From Alphaproteobacteria bacterium (lineage in GTDB: Bacteria; Pseudomonadota; Alphaproteobacteria; Puniceispirillales; Puniceispirillaceae), in assembly GCA_011524805.1 (NCBI GenBank), contig WTJO01000160.1, positions 1 through 5,594 on the forward strand: 5,594 bases of DNA, in the 5' to 3' direction. Position 1 is the stretch's first letter. Each line of letters starts with the position of its first letter. The position numbers were made by a program, and so were the translations under genes. The notes below the pieces were generated by a model. It ran no database searches. It was not told the DNA's origin and was given only the letters and a program-made list of their open reading frames with translations. Below are positions 1 through 5,594 of this stretch, in pieces.

Positions 1-1343
1 TCTTTGTTGTGATGCCGGGACTGATTGGCGGTTTTGGTAACTGGTTTGTTCCAATTATGATTGGCGCGCCAGATATGGCCTTCCCGCGTATGAACAATAT
101 TTCCTTCTGGCTTTTGCCACCGGCCTTTTTGCTGTTGCTATTATCAGCGGTGGCCGATGGCGGCGCTGGTGTGGGCTGGACGATTTATCCGCCTATGTCA
201 GGCACAGCAGGCACCCCCGGCATGTCAATGGATCTGGCGATTTTGTCACTTCACCTTGCAGGTGTCTCATCTATTCTGGGTGCGGCGAACTTTATTACCA
301 CAATTTTCAATATGCGTACCCCCGGTATGACCTTGCATAAAATGCCGCTATTTGCGTGGGCGATGTTGATCACGGCCTTTTTGCTATTGCTGGCTGTGCC
401 GGTACTGGCAGGGGCAATTACCATGTTGCTGACAGACAGAAACTTCGGCACAACCTTCTTTATTCCTGAAGGTGGCGGTGATCCCATTCTGTTCCTGCAT
501 CTATTCTGGTTCTTCGGGCATCCAGAAGTATATATTATGATTTTGCCTGCCTTCGGCATTGTCAGCCATATCATTTCAACCTTCTCGAAAAAGCCAATTT
601 TTGGCTATCTGGGGATGGCCTATGCGATGGTGGCAATTGGCTTTGTTGGCTTTATTGTGTGGGCGCACCACATGTATACGGTGGGCATGAGCGTGGATAC
701 ACGTGCTTATTTCACTGCTGCAACCATGGTTATCGCAGTGCCTACAGGTGTTAAGATTTTCTCATGGATTGCCACAATGTGGGGCGGGTCTATCCAGTTC
801 AAAATCCCGATGTTATGGGCAATTGGCTTTATCTTCTTGTTCACTGTTGGCGGTGTAACAGGGGTTGTGCTTGCCAATGCAGGTATGGATGTTGTGCTGC
901 ATAACACCTATTATGTGATTGCGCACTTCCATTATGTGCTGTCTCTGGGTGCGGTTTACGGCCTGTTTGCTGGCTTCTATTACTGGTTCAGCAAGATGAC
1001 AGGCTATGAGTATCACAATGGTCTGGCAAAGATTCATTTCTGGGGTACCTTTATCGGGGTTAATCTGACCTTCTTCCCGATGCACTTCCTTGGTCTTGCA
1101 GGTATGCCGCGCCGCTATATTGATTATCCTGATGCGTTTGCCGGCTGGAATTATGTTGCCTCAATCGGCTCATATATTTCTGCGGCTGCTACACTGGTAT
1201 TCCTTGCGCTTATTGTTGAGGCCTTTATCTCAAAGCGTAGAGCAGCAGATAATCCATGGGGCGAGGGTGCAACAACCCTTGAATGGCAGGTATCCTCACC
1301 ACCGCCATTCCATACCTTTGATGCACTGCCCAAGGTGAAATAA
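1..1343 (+). CDS. ctaD: Cytochrome c oxidase subunit I (aa3 type), 5' end missing
   Basis: Catalytic subunit of the aa3-type heme-copper oxidase in the inner membrane; it reduces O2 to water and pumps protons. The reading frame is already open at base 3 (F-V-V-M-P...), so the GTG at 9 is internal and roughly the first 90-100 residues, including one heme a ligand, lie outside the window. Visible key residues: the D-channel Asp in GAPDMAFPRMNN (72-74); HPEVY with the CuB His, gating Glu and crosslinked Tyr (519-533), which marks an A1-type oxidase; the CuB His pair in HHMYTVG (666-671); the K-channel Lys in PTGVK (753-755); HFH with heme a3 and heme a ligands (924-932); and the heme-propionate Arg pair in MPRRY (1110-1115). 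The C-terminus, with NPWGEGATTLEW and SPPPFH, is complete and typical. One oddity: the usual HDTYY is HNTYY, an Asp-to-Asn change at a Mg/Mn ligand. ctaB follows after 36 bases. Identity is very secure. Confidence 0.98.
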   Translation, partial: FVVMPGLIGGFGNWFVPIMIGAPDMAFPRMNNISFWLLPPAFLLLLLSAVADGGAGVGWTIYPPMSGTAGTPGMSMDLAILSLHLAGVSSILGAANFITTIFNMRTPGMTLHKMPLFAWAMLITAFLLLLAVPVLAGAITMLLTDRNFGTTFFIPEGGGDPILFLHLFWFFGHPEVYIMILPAFGIVSHIISTFSKKPIFGYLGMAYAMVAIGFVGFIVWAHHMYTVGMSVDTRAYFTAATMVIAVPTGVKIFSWIATMWGGSIQFKIPMLWAIGFIFLFTVGGVTGVVLANAGMDVVLHNTYYVIAHFHYVLSLGAVYGLFAGFYYWFSKMTGYEYHNGLAKIHFWGTFIGVNLTFFPMHFLGLAGMPRRYIDYPDAFAGWNYVASIGSYISAAATLVFLALIVEAFISKRRAADNPWGEGATTLEWQVSSPPPFHTFDALPKVK

Positions 1344-1379
1344 CAGGGCGGGATAACCCTGACAGGGAAGATAACGGCT

Positions 1380-2327
1380 ATGTCTGTATCTATACAGAAC
1401 ACACCATTGGATGAAACAGCCACTATGGCATCTGCAGAGCTGGTGAGCAACGGCTCTGCAGGTGATTTCTTTGCGCTGTTAAAGCCGCGGGTAATGAGCC
1501 TTGTTATCTTCACCAGCTTTGCGGCCATGTATCTGGCTGATGCTGTGATGCATCCTGCACTGGCGCTGATATCTCTATTTGCCATTGCGGCAGGTGCAGG
1601 CGCTTCGGGGGCAATTAACCAATGGTATGACAGGGATATTGACGCGATTATGAGCCGGACAAAAAACCGGCCTATCCCGTCGGGCAGAATCGCACCTGCC
1701 GAAGCGCTGGCGCTTGGCATCGTGATTTCTGTGCTATCTGTGATGCTGTTAAGCCTGTCCGCCAATTTGCTGGCTGGCGGGTTGCTGGCCTTCACGATCT
1801 TTTTTTATGCGGTGATTTATTCCGTTTGGTTAAAGCGCTCTACACCCCAGAATATTGTCATAGGAGGCGCGGCAGGGGCATTTCCGCCCGTTGTCGGGTG
1901 GGCGGCTATTTCGGGTACTATTACGCTTGATGCAATCATGCTGTTTGCGCTGATTTTTTTCTGGACGCCGCCGCATTTCTGGGCGCTGGCTCTGGTAAAA
2001 AACGAGGATTACACCAAAGCTTCTATTCCGATGTTGCCTGTTGTGGCAGGCAAGGCCGAGACCAGAAAGCAGATTCTTATCTATAGCCTTATTCTAGCGC
2101 CATTGGGAATTGCGCCTACGATAACAGGTCTGGCAAGCCCTCTATATGGCGCGATTGCTGCCCTGCTAGGTGGAATATTCCTGTATCAGGCCGTCCGGCT
2201 ATACCGGTCTGCCAGTGATGCCCATGCGCTTGGTCTGTTCAAATATTCGATTGTCTATCTGTTTATGTTATTTGCGCTGATGATAGCTGATAAATTTCTG
2301 GCAGATTTGAATGTGATGGTGATCTAA
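1380..2327 (+). CDS. ctaB: Protoheme IX farnesyltransferase (heme O synthase)
   Basis: Integral membrane UbiA-family prenyltransferase (CtaB/Cox10) that transfers a farnesyl group from farnesyl diphosphate to heme b, giving heme O, the precursor of heme A. The 315-residue length fits the family. Seen: LLKPRVMSL at about residues 33-41 before the first membrane helix; the prenyl-diphosphate/Mg motif NxxxDxxxD at N80, D84 and D88, followed by SRTKNRPIPSGR (92-103); YSVWLKRSTPQNIVIGG (147-163) and GAFPPVVGW; and WTPPHFWALAL (195-205) leading to KNEDYTKASIPMLPVV (207-222). Hydrophobic segments fill the rest. The start at 1380 has a purine-rich ribosome binding site (AGGGAAG) nine bases upstream; Met16 is a possible alternative. 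It lies 36 bases after ctaD and its stop codon overlaps the next start (TAATG), so it is probably co-transcribed and coupled to the coxF-like gene. Heme A synthase (ctaA) is not in the window. Confidence 0.98.
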   Translation: MSVSIQNTPLDETATMASAELVSNGSAGDFFALLKPRVMSLVIFTSFAAMYLADAVMHPALALISLFAIAAGAGASGAINQWYDRDIDAIMSRTKNRPIPSGRIAPAEALALGIVISVLSVMLLSLSANLLAGGLLAFTIFFYAVIYSVWLKRSTPQNIVIGGAAGAFPPVVGWAAISGTITLDAIMLFALIFFWTPPHFWALALVKNEDYTKASIPMLPVVAGKAETRKQILIYSLILAPLGIAPTITGLASPLYGAIAALLGGIFLYQAVRLYRSASDAHALGLFKYSIVYLFMLFALMIADKFLADLNVMVI

Positions 2328-2467
2328 TGGCAGCTCAGGAACCACAGACAGCTCAGGATCTGGTCAGGATGCGCCGCCGCCGCAATTTGCTGATTGTGGG
2401 GCTGGTATTTGCGCTTGCTGTTCTGTTTTATCTCGTCACCATTCTTAAAATGGGGCTGGCGACATGA
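2327..2467 (+). CDS. Small CoxF-like single-pass membrane protein
   Basis: A 46-residue ORF filling the gap between ctaB and ctaG. It begins at the ATG that shares one base with the ctaB stop (TAATG) and ends in a TGA sharing four bases with the ctaG start (ATGA). The N-terminus is polar, with a run of four arginines (R16-R19) preceded by R14, followed by one hydrophobic helix (about residues 21-40) and a short tail, K-M-G-L-A-T. The basic cluster before the helix predicts a cytoplasmic N-terminus by the positive-inside rule. Position, size and the FYLVTILKMG ending resemble the small CoxF-type proteins found between ctaB and ctaG in other alphaproteobacteria, annotated as cytochrome c oxidase assembly proteins of unclear mechanism. 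No strong ribosome binding site is visible, so translation probably depends on ribosomes finishing ctaB. I am confident that it is a gene; the exact role is inferred from context. Confidence 0.85.
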   Translation: MAAQEPQTAQDLVRMRRRRNLLIVGLVFALAVLFYLVTILKMGLAT

Positions 2468-3024
2468 CGGCCGTTACTGTTTCAAATGCGATTAACAGGC
2501 GTAACCGCCGGCTTTTGGCAATCATATCGCTTGTGGTTGCCGGTATGGTCGGGATGGCCTATGCATCTGTGCCGCTATATAAGCTGTTCTGTCAGGTTAC
2601 AGGATTTGGCGGGACAACCCAGGTAGCAGATACAGCCCCTGCCATGCCGTCAAGCGCTCCGCCCGTCAAGGTGCGGTTTGATGCTAATGTGAATCCAAAG
2701 CTGTCATGGCAGTTCACACCTGTCACGGCGCCTGTATCCCTGCGTCCGGGTGAAGAGATTACCGCCTATTACAGGGTGACAAATATTGGCGAGACTGAAT
2801 CTGTCGGTACCTCGACATTTAATGTAACACCTGCAAAGGCAGGGCCGTATTTCATGAAACTGGAATGTTTCTGCTTTACCGAACAGAAGCTGGCAGCAGG
2901 CGAGTCAATGGACATGCCTGTGACATTTTTTCTGGATCCTGAAATGGCAGCAGACATAAATACATCAGACGTTGACGAGATTGTGCTGTCATACACATTT
3001 TTCGCAACTGTCGACAGCTCATAG
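2464..3024 (+). CDS. ctaG: Cytochrome c oxidase assembly protein CtaG/Cox11 (CuB copper chaperone)
   Basis: Membrane-anchored copper chaperone of the Cox11 family, required to form the CuB centre in subunit I. The 186-residue product has a basic N-terminus (RRNRR, residues 12-16), one membrane helix (about 17-36) and then a periplasmic Cox11 domain. The family signature PLYKLFCQVTGFGGTTQ (37-53) follows the helix and contains conserved Cys43. The copper-binding CFCF motif provides Cys135 and Cys137 within MKLECFCFTEQ, followed by the usual F-F-L-D-P-E segment (155-160). The stretch at about 56-68, rich in Ala, Pro and Ser, looks like a flexible linker. The start codon overlaps the stop of the preceding small gene by four bases, suggesting translational coupling. 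No key residue is missing. It belongs to the Cox11-type CtaG family, not the unrelated caa3-type CtaG of Bacillus. Confidence 0.97.
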   Translation: MTAVTVSNAINRRNRRLLAIISLVVAGMVGMAYASVPLYKLFCQVTGFGGTTQVADTAPAMPSSAPPVKVRFDANVNPKLSWQFTPVTAPVSLRPGEEITAYYRVTNIGETESVGTSTFNVTPAKAGPYFMKLECFCFTEQKLAAGESMDMPVTFFLDPEMAADINTSDVDEIVLSYTFFATVDSS

Positions 3025-3077
3025 CGAGTATAGTAGGGTTAACAGCACGCATCGGTCGGAGGGGACTGGGCTTTTTC

Positions 3078-3084
3078 AAAGGAG
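3078..3084 (+). promoter_or_regulatory. Strong ribosome binding site deciding the ctaE start
   Basis: AAAGGAG lies seven bases before the ATG at 3092 and matches the anti-Shine-Dalgarno sequence well. The reading frame is open upstream to an ATG at 2972, but that part overlaps ctaG and encodes unrelated sequence. This site, together with the family-like start M-S-G-A-H-Q-H-P-Y-H, fixes 3092 as the start. It is the best ribosome binding site in the window, in contrast to the coupled starts of the two preceding genes. Confidence 0.85.
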
Positions 3085-3091
3085 ATTAACA

Positions 3092-3877
3092 ATGAGTGGT
3101 GCACATCAACATCCCTATCATCTGGTAGAACCAAGCCCATGGCCGGCCGTAGGCTCTGCAGCAGGATTTGTGACTGCGATTGGCGGTGTCATGTATATGC
3201 ATGAGAGAGCCTTTGGTGCATATGTGCTGGCAACAGGCCTTGGGCTTGTTATCCTGACTATGTTCATGTGGTGGCGCGATATTATCCGTGAAGCAGAATA
3301 TCAGGGGCATCATACATCGATTGTCCAGATTGGTATGCGCTACGGAATGATGCTGTTCATCGCCTCTGAAGTAATGTTCTTTGTAGCCTTTTTCTGGGCG
3401 TTTTTTGACCGAGCGTTTTTCCCTGTTGGCGGGGTCTGGCCACCAGAAGGGGTGGTAACCTTCGACCCGTTTGACCTGCCACTGATTAACACGCTTATCT
3501 TGCTATTATCTGGCTGTACTGTGACATGGTCGCACCATGCGCTGGTTGAAGATAACAGACGCGATTTCAAAATCGGGCTGGTGCTGACAATTGCGCTTGG
3601 CGCTTTGTTTACAGCCTTACAGGCGCTTGAATATAGTCATGCCGCTTTTGGATTTACGGATGGTATCTATTCTTCTGTTTTCTACATGGCCACAGGGTTT
3701 CATGGATTTCATGTGATAATCGGAACGCTGTTCTTGACGGTATGTCTGTTCCGTGGTTTGGCAGGGCATTTCTCAAAGGATCAGCATTTCGGCTTTGAAG
3801 CGGCGGCATGGTATTGGCATTTTGTCGATGTTGTCTGGCTGTTCCTGTTTGTTGCCGTATATTGGTGGGGTGGCTGA
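3092..3877 (+). CDS. ctaE: Cytochrome c oxidase subunit III
   Basis: Core subunit III of the aa3 oxidase. It carries no redox metal; in the family it stabilises subunit I and supports proton uptake into the D channel. The 261-residue product is of normal length and shows the expected seven hydrophobic segments. Seen: HPYHLVEPSPWP near the N-terminus (7-18); MWWRDIIREAEYQGHHT (59-75); the conserved membrane Glu93 in IASEVMFFVAFFWAFF (90-105); WPPEGV (116-121); TWSHHALVEDNR (145-156); the FYMATGFHGFHVIIGT segment (197-212); and WYWHFVDVVWLFLF (240-253) with a C-terminal VYWWGG. It follows ctaG after a 67-base gap with no clear promoter that I could recognise. It is followed by a terminator-like hairpin, so it is probably the last gene of the main oxidase transcript. 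Many alphaproteobacteria have a DUF983 gene between ctaE and SURF1; none fits here. Confidence 0.98.
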   Translation: MSGAHQHPYHLVEPSPWPAVGSAAGFVTAIGGVMYMHERAFGAYVLATGLGLVILTMFMWWRDIIREAEYQGHHTSIVQIGMRYGMMLFIASEVMFFVAFFWAFFDRAFFPVGGVWPPEGVVTFDPFDLPLINTLILLLSGCTVTWSHHALVEDNRRDFKIGLVLTIALGALFTALQALEYSHAAFGFTDGIYSSVFYMATGFHGFHVIIGTLFLTVCLFRGLAGHFSKDQHFGFEAAAWYWHFVDVVWLFLFVAVYWWGG

Positions 3878-3902
3878 TAACAGCCCTGCTACATAACGTT
3901 GG

Positions 3903-3950
3903 ATAAAGAATTACCGGCCTGTATATTGACCATGCAGGCCGGTCCTTTAT
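3903..3950 (+). terminator. Terminator-like hairpin after ctaE
   Basis: A perfect 9-bp inverted repeat, ACCGGCCTG (3913-3921) against CAGGCCGGT (3935-3943), extends inward by T·G, A-T and T-A pairs to 12 bp with a 7-base loop (3925-3931). Beyond an asymmetric internal loop, ATAAAG (3903-3908) can pair with CTTTAT (3945-3950). The run of T after the GC stem is only three long, so a Rho-independent terminator is plausible but imperfect. A transcript-stabilising or processing hairpin is the alternative. It lies 25 bases after the ctaE stop and 46 bases before the SURF1 start, which is where a break between the oxidase operon and SURF1-thrC would be expected. Confidence 0.65.
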
Positions 3951-3996
3951 GTTGAGTATATAGATGAATAATCTCTCCTGAGTAAGGACGCTATAA

Positions 3997-4725
3997 ATGT
4001 ATTTCCGCCCCTATTTCTGGTTAAGCGTATGTGCGCTACCAGCGCTGATCATCCTGATCCTGCTAGGTAGCTGGCAGGTGCAGAGGTTAAACTGGAAAAC
4101 CGGTCTGATAGATGAATATCGTGCCCGCGCCCTTGCGCCCGCTATTGCCCTGCCTGATGCAGATATCTCGCTAGATAATTTCAGATTTCAGCGCCTTGCC
4201 CTTACAGGCAGGTTTCTGAATGACAAGGAGATATATATCAATGGGCGTACCTATGAAGGTAATGCTGGCTTTCATGTGATAACGCCGTTCCTTGGCCAAG
4301 ATGGCCGGATAGTGCTGGTAAATCGTGGCTGGGTATCAGAAGCCTATCGCCTGCCATCAGCCCGCCCATTTTCCATTTCGGACGAGATACAGACAATTGA
4401 AGCGATTATCAGAGCCCCGCAACGCAAAGGGTATTTTGTGCCTGAGAATGAGCCTGAACGGGGGTTCTGGTTTACCATTAATCCTGCCGAAATTGCCAGC
4501 TACCAGAACGTTGACAGTGCCATTACCTCATTTTATGTTGACCAGATTCGCTCTGGCGAGGTTATAACCCTTCCAATCGCTGCAGATTTGAAAGTTGATG
4601 TACCAAATGCGCATCTGAATTATGCGCTGACATGGTATGGTATCGCCCTGTCGTTAATCGGTGTATATATCGCCTATCATGTAAACGCAGGACGGCTGGG
4701 AATAGGTACGCGGCCGCGCGAATAG
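3997..4725 (+). CDS. SURF1-family cytochrome c oxidase assembly protein
   Basis: Membrane protein of the SURF1/Shy1 family that supports assembly of aa3 oxidase, in bacteria linked to correct heme a3 insertion into subunit I. The 242-residue product has the typical layout of two membrane helices flanking a large periplasmic domain. The N-terminal helix (about 8-24) runs into LGSWQVQRLNWK (23-34). The central domain has GRTYEGNAGFHVITPF (83-98), VLVNRGWV (106-113) and PENEPERGFWFTINP (149-163). The C-terminal helix region begins with PNAHLNYALTWYGIALSL (203-220). AAGGA at 3984-3988, eight bases before the ATG, supports the start. A terminator-like hairpin separates it from ctaE, so it may have its own promoter, although I could not identify convincing -35/-10 boxes between 3951 and 3996. 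thrC follows after 26 bases. Family membership is secure; I leave the symbol blank because naming varies. Confidence 0.96.
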   Translation: MYFRPYFWLSVCALPALIILILLGSWQVQRLNWKTGLIDEYRARALAPAIALPDADISLDNFRFQRLALTGRFLNDKEIYINGRTYEGNAGFHVITPFLGQDGRIVLVNRGWVSEAYRLPSARPFSISDEIQTIEAIIRAPQRKGYFVPENEPERGFWFTINPAEIASYQNVDSAITSFYVDQIRSGEVITLPIAADLKVDVPNAHLNYALTWYGIALSLIGVYIAYHVNAGRLGIGTRPRE

Positions 4726-4732
4726 GCGGCCG
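4711..4732 (+). other. GC-only hairpin around the SURF1 stop codon
   Basis: CGGCCGC (4711-4717) and GCGGCCG (4726-4732) are perfect inverted copies, giving a 7-bp stem made only of G-C pairs with an 8-base loop that contains the SURF1 TAG stop. It sits directly before the purine-rich ribosome binding region of thrC (AGAGGG, 4733-4738). There is no T run after it, so it does not look like a classical terminator. It could slow ribosomes or influence access to the thrC start. The pairing is seen in the sequence; any function is inference. Confidence 0.4.
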
Positions 4733-4751
4733 AGAGGGAAAGAAATTTATT

Positions 4752-5594
4752 ATGGATTACATCAGCACCAGAGGCAAAGACGGGCCTATTCTGTTCGAAG
4801 ATGCGCTGCTTAACGGCTTAGCACGTGATGGCGGGCTTTATCTACCTGTCAGCTGGCCCCAGATTTCCGAAGATGAAATCCGCTCCATGCGTTCTATGCC
4901 CTATCATGAGGTGGCCGGGCTGATTATGTCCCGCTTTACCGAAGGCGATATTGATCAGGCCGAAATGACAGAGATGGCCGCCCAGACCTATGCCGGTTTT
5001 ACAGATAAATCTGTGGCGCCTGTAACACAGCTGGATGATGCACTCTATCTGCTTGAGCTATATTCGGGCCCGACCATAGCGTTTAAAGATTATGCGATGC
5101 AGTTTCTATCCCGTGCATTTGACAGGGCGCTAAACAGACGCAATAAAAAGGCGGTAATTCTTGGCGCAACAAGCGGTGATACAGGCTCTGCCGCATTAGA
5201 GGCTTTCAGAGGCAGAGATTCAGTTGATGTGTTTATTCTGTTTCCAGATGGGCGGGTATCACCTGTCCAGCAGAAGCAGATGACCTCTGTAATTGATGAG
5301 GGTGCATTCGCAGTTGCCGTTAGGGGTGATTTTGATGATTGTCAGGCGCTGGTAAAGGCTGGCTTCAACGATACGGGCTTTCGTGATGCGCATGGTCTGT
5401 CTGCGGTTAATTCGATTAACTGGGCACGGCTCATGCCGCAAATTGTCTATTATTTCACATCGGCTGTCGCCTGTGGTGCGCCTGACAGGCAGGTTGCCTT
5501 TTCAGTACCAACAGGTAATTTCGGCAATGTATTTGCCGGATGGGTGGCAATGCAGATGGGTTTGCCAGTCGCGCATTTTATGGTGGCCTCAAAC
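4752..5594 (+). CDS. thrC: Threonine synthase, 3' end missing
   Basis: PLP-dependent enzyme converting O-phospho-L-homoserine to L-threonine and phosphate, the last step of threonine synthesis, in the cytoplasm. The first 281 residues are present and the frame is open to the last base; the family's long form has about 460-470 residues, so roughly 40% is missing. Seen: the N-terminal MDYISTRGK and GLARDGGLYLPVSWP (22-36) typical of the E. coli/fungal-type long form; GPTIAFKDYAMQF (106-118) with the PLP Schiff-base Lys112; GATSGDTGSAALEAF (138-152), the phosphate-binding region; FPDGRVSPVQQKQMT (164-178); NSINWARLMPQIVYYF (220-235); and PTGNFGNVFAGW (253-264). Position 105 is Ser where the family usually has His (LFHGPT against LYSGPT here). 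The start is chosen from the family-like N-terminus; an AGAGGG element lies 13 bases upstream, rather far. It follows SURF1 by 26 bases and is probably co-transcribed with it. Confidence 0.97.
   Translation, partial: MDYISTRGKDGPILFEDALLNGLARDGGLYLPVSWPQISEDEIRSMRSMPYHEVAGLIMSRFTEGDIDQAEMTEMAAQTYAGFTDKSVAPVTQLDDALYLLELYSGPTIAFKDYAMQFLSRAFDRALNRRNKKAVILGATSGDTGSAALEAFRGRDSVDVFILFPDGRVSPVQQKQMTSVIDEGAFAVAVRGDFDDCQALVKAGFNDTGFRDAHGLSAVNSINWARLMPQIVYYFTSAVACGAPDRQVAFSVPTGNFGNVFAGWVAMQMGLPVAHFMVASN

Noticed and set aside
9..14. GTG/ATG at 9-14 as the start of ctaD
   Set aside because: The preceding codons encode F-V, continuing the conserved F-V-V-M-P segment of subunit I, and the family has roughly 90-100 more residues upstream; the gene is cut by the window edge.
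1344..1361. Small inverted repeat CAGGG/CCCTG between ctaD and ctaB
   Set aside because: It is only a 5-bp stem with an 8-base loop and no T run; such pairings occur by chance, and co-transcription of ctaD and ctaB is expected.
1151..1795. 214-codon open frame on the minus strand across the ctaD end and ctaB start
   Set aside because: It lies opposite two clearly identified genes, shows no family-like motif and runs through conserved ctaB coding sequence; it is a by-product of codon use.
2972..3091. Upstream extension of ctaE to an ATG at 2972
   Set aside because: It would overlap ctaG and adds 40 residues unlike subunit III; the strong AAAGGAG before 3092 and the normal family length favour the shorter form.
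3951..3996. Possible promoter for SURF1 (TTGAGT at 3952 or AATAAT at 3967)
   Set aside because: No pair of -35 and -10 boxes has acceptable spacing and match, so I do not call a promoter although one may exist.
5259..5441. Minus-strand 60-codon open frame inside thrC
   Set aside because: It is fully opposite conserved threonine synthase motifs, with no sign of independent coding.
1..5594. A novel multi-gene system, mobile element, CRISPR array or RNA gene
   Set aside because: Every stretch is accounted for by known oxidase, assembly or threonine biosynthesis genes with gaps of 26-119 bases; I saw no direct repeats, transposase-like sequence or tRNA-like fold.

Overview
The window is a stretch of an alphaproteobacterial-type aa3 cytochrome c oxidase locus. 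All seven genes lie on the + strand and run from the cut 3' part of ctaD to the cut 5' part of thrC. The order ctaD - ctaB - small coxF-like gene - ctaG - ctaE - SURF1 - thrC, and the close similarity of the oxidase subunits to mitochondrial ones, point to an alphaproteobacterium. Base composition looks roughly balanced rather than GC-rich, and coding is dense. That would suit a free-living, perhaps marine, lineage such as the SAR116 group, but this is only an inference and I cannot confirm it from the sequence.

Region by region: 1-1343 is subunit I (CtaD) without its N-terminus. 1380-2327 is heme O synthase (CtaB). 2327-2467 is a 46-residue single-pass CoxF-like protein that overlaps the genes on both sides. 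2464-3024 is the CuB-delivery chaperone CtaG/Cox11. 3025-3091 is a 67-base gap ending in a strong ribosome binding site. 3092-3877 is subunit III (CtaE). 3878-3996 holds a long hairpin that looks like a terminator. 3997-4725 is the SURF1 assembly factor. 4726-4751 is a short gap that follows a GC-only hairpin around the SURF1 stop codon. 4752-5594 is the start of threonine synthase (ThrC), cut by the window end.

The first six genes work together. CtaD carries heme a, heme a3 and CuB; CtaB makes the heme O precursor of heme A; CtaG inserts copper into the CuB site; SURF1 helps place heme a3; CtaE is the third core subunit. The coxF-like protein is probably an accessory membrane protein of assembly. 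thrC belongs to amino acid biosynthesis and is a common neighbour of this cluster in alphaproteobacteria rather than part of respiration.

I see no mobile element, CRISPR array, RNA gene or novel multi-gene system. The most notable points are two substitutions at normally conserved positions. In CtaD an Asn replaces the Asp that normally binds the Mg/Mn ion between subunits I and II. In ThrC a Ser replaces the His just before the PLP-lysine motif. Two hairpins may shape expression of SURF1 and thrC.
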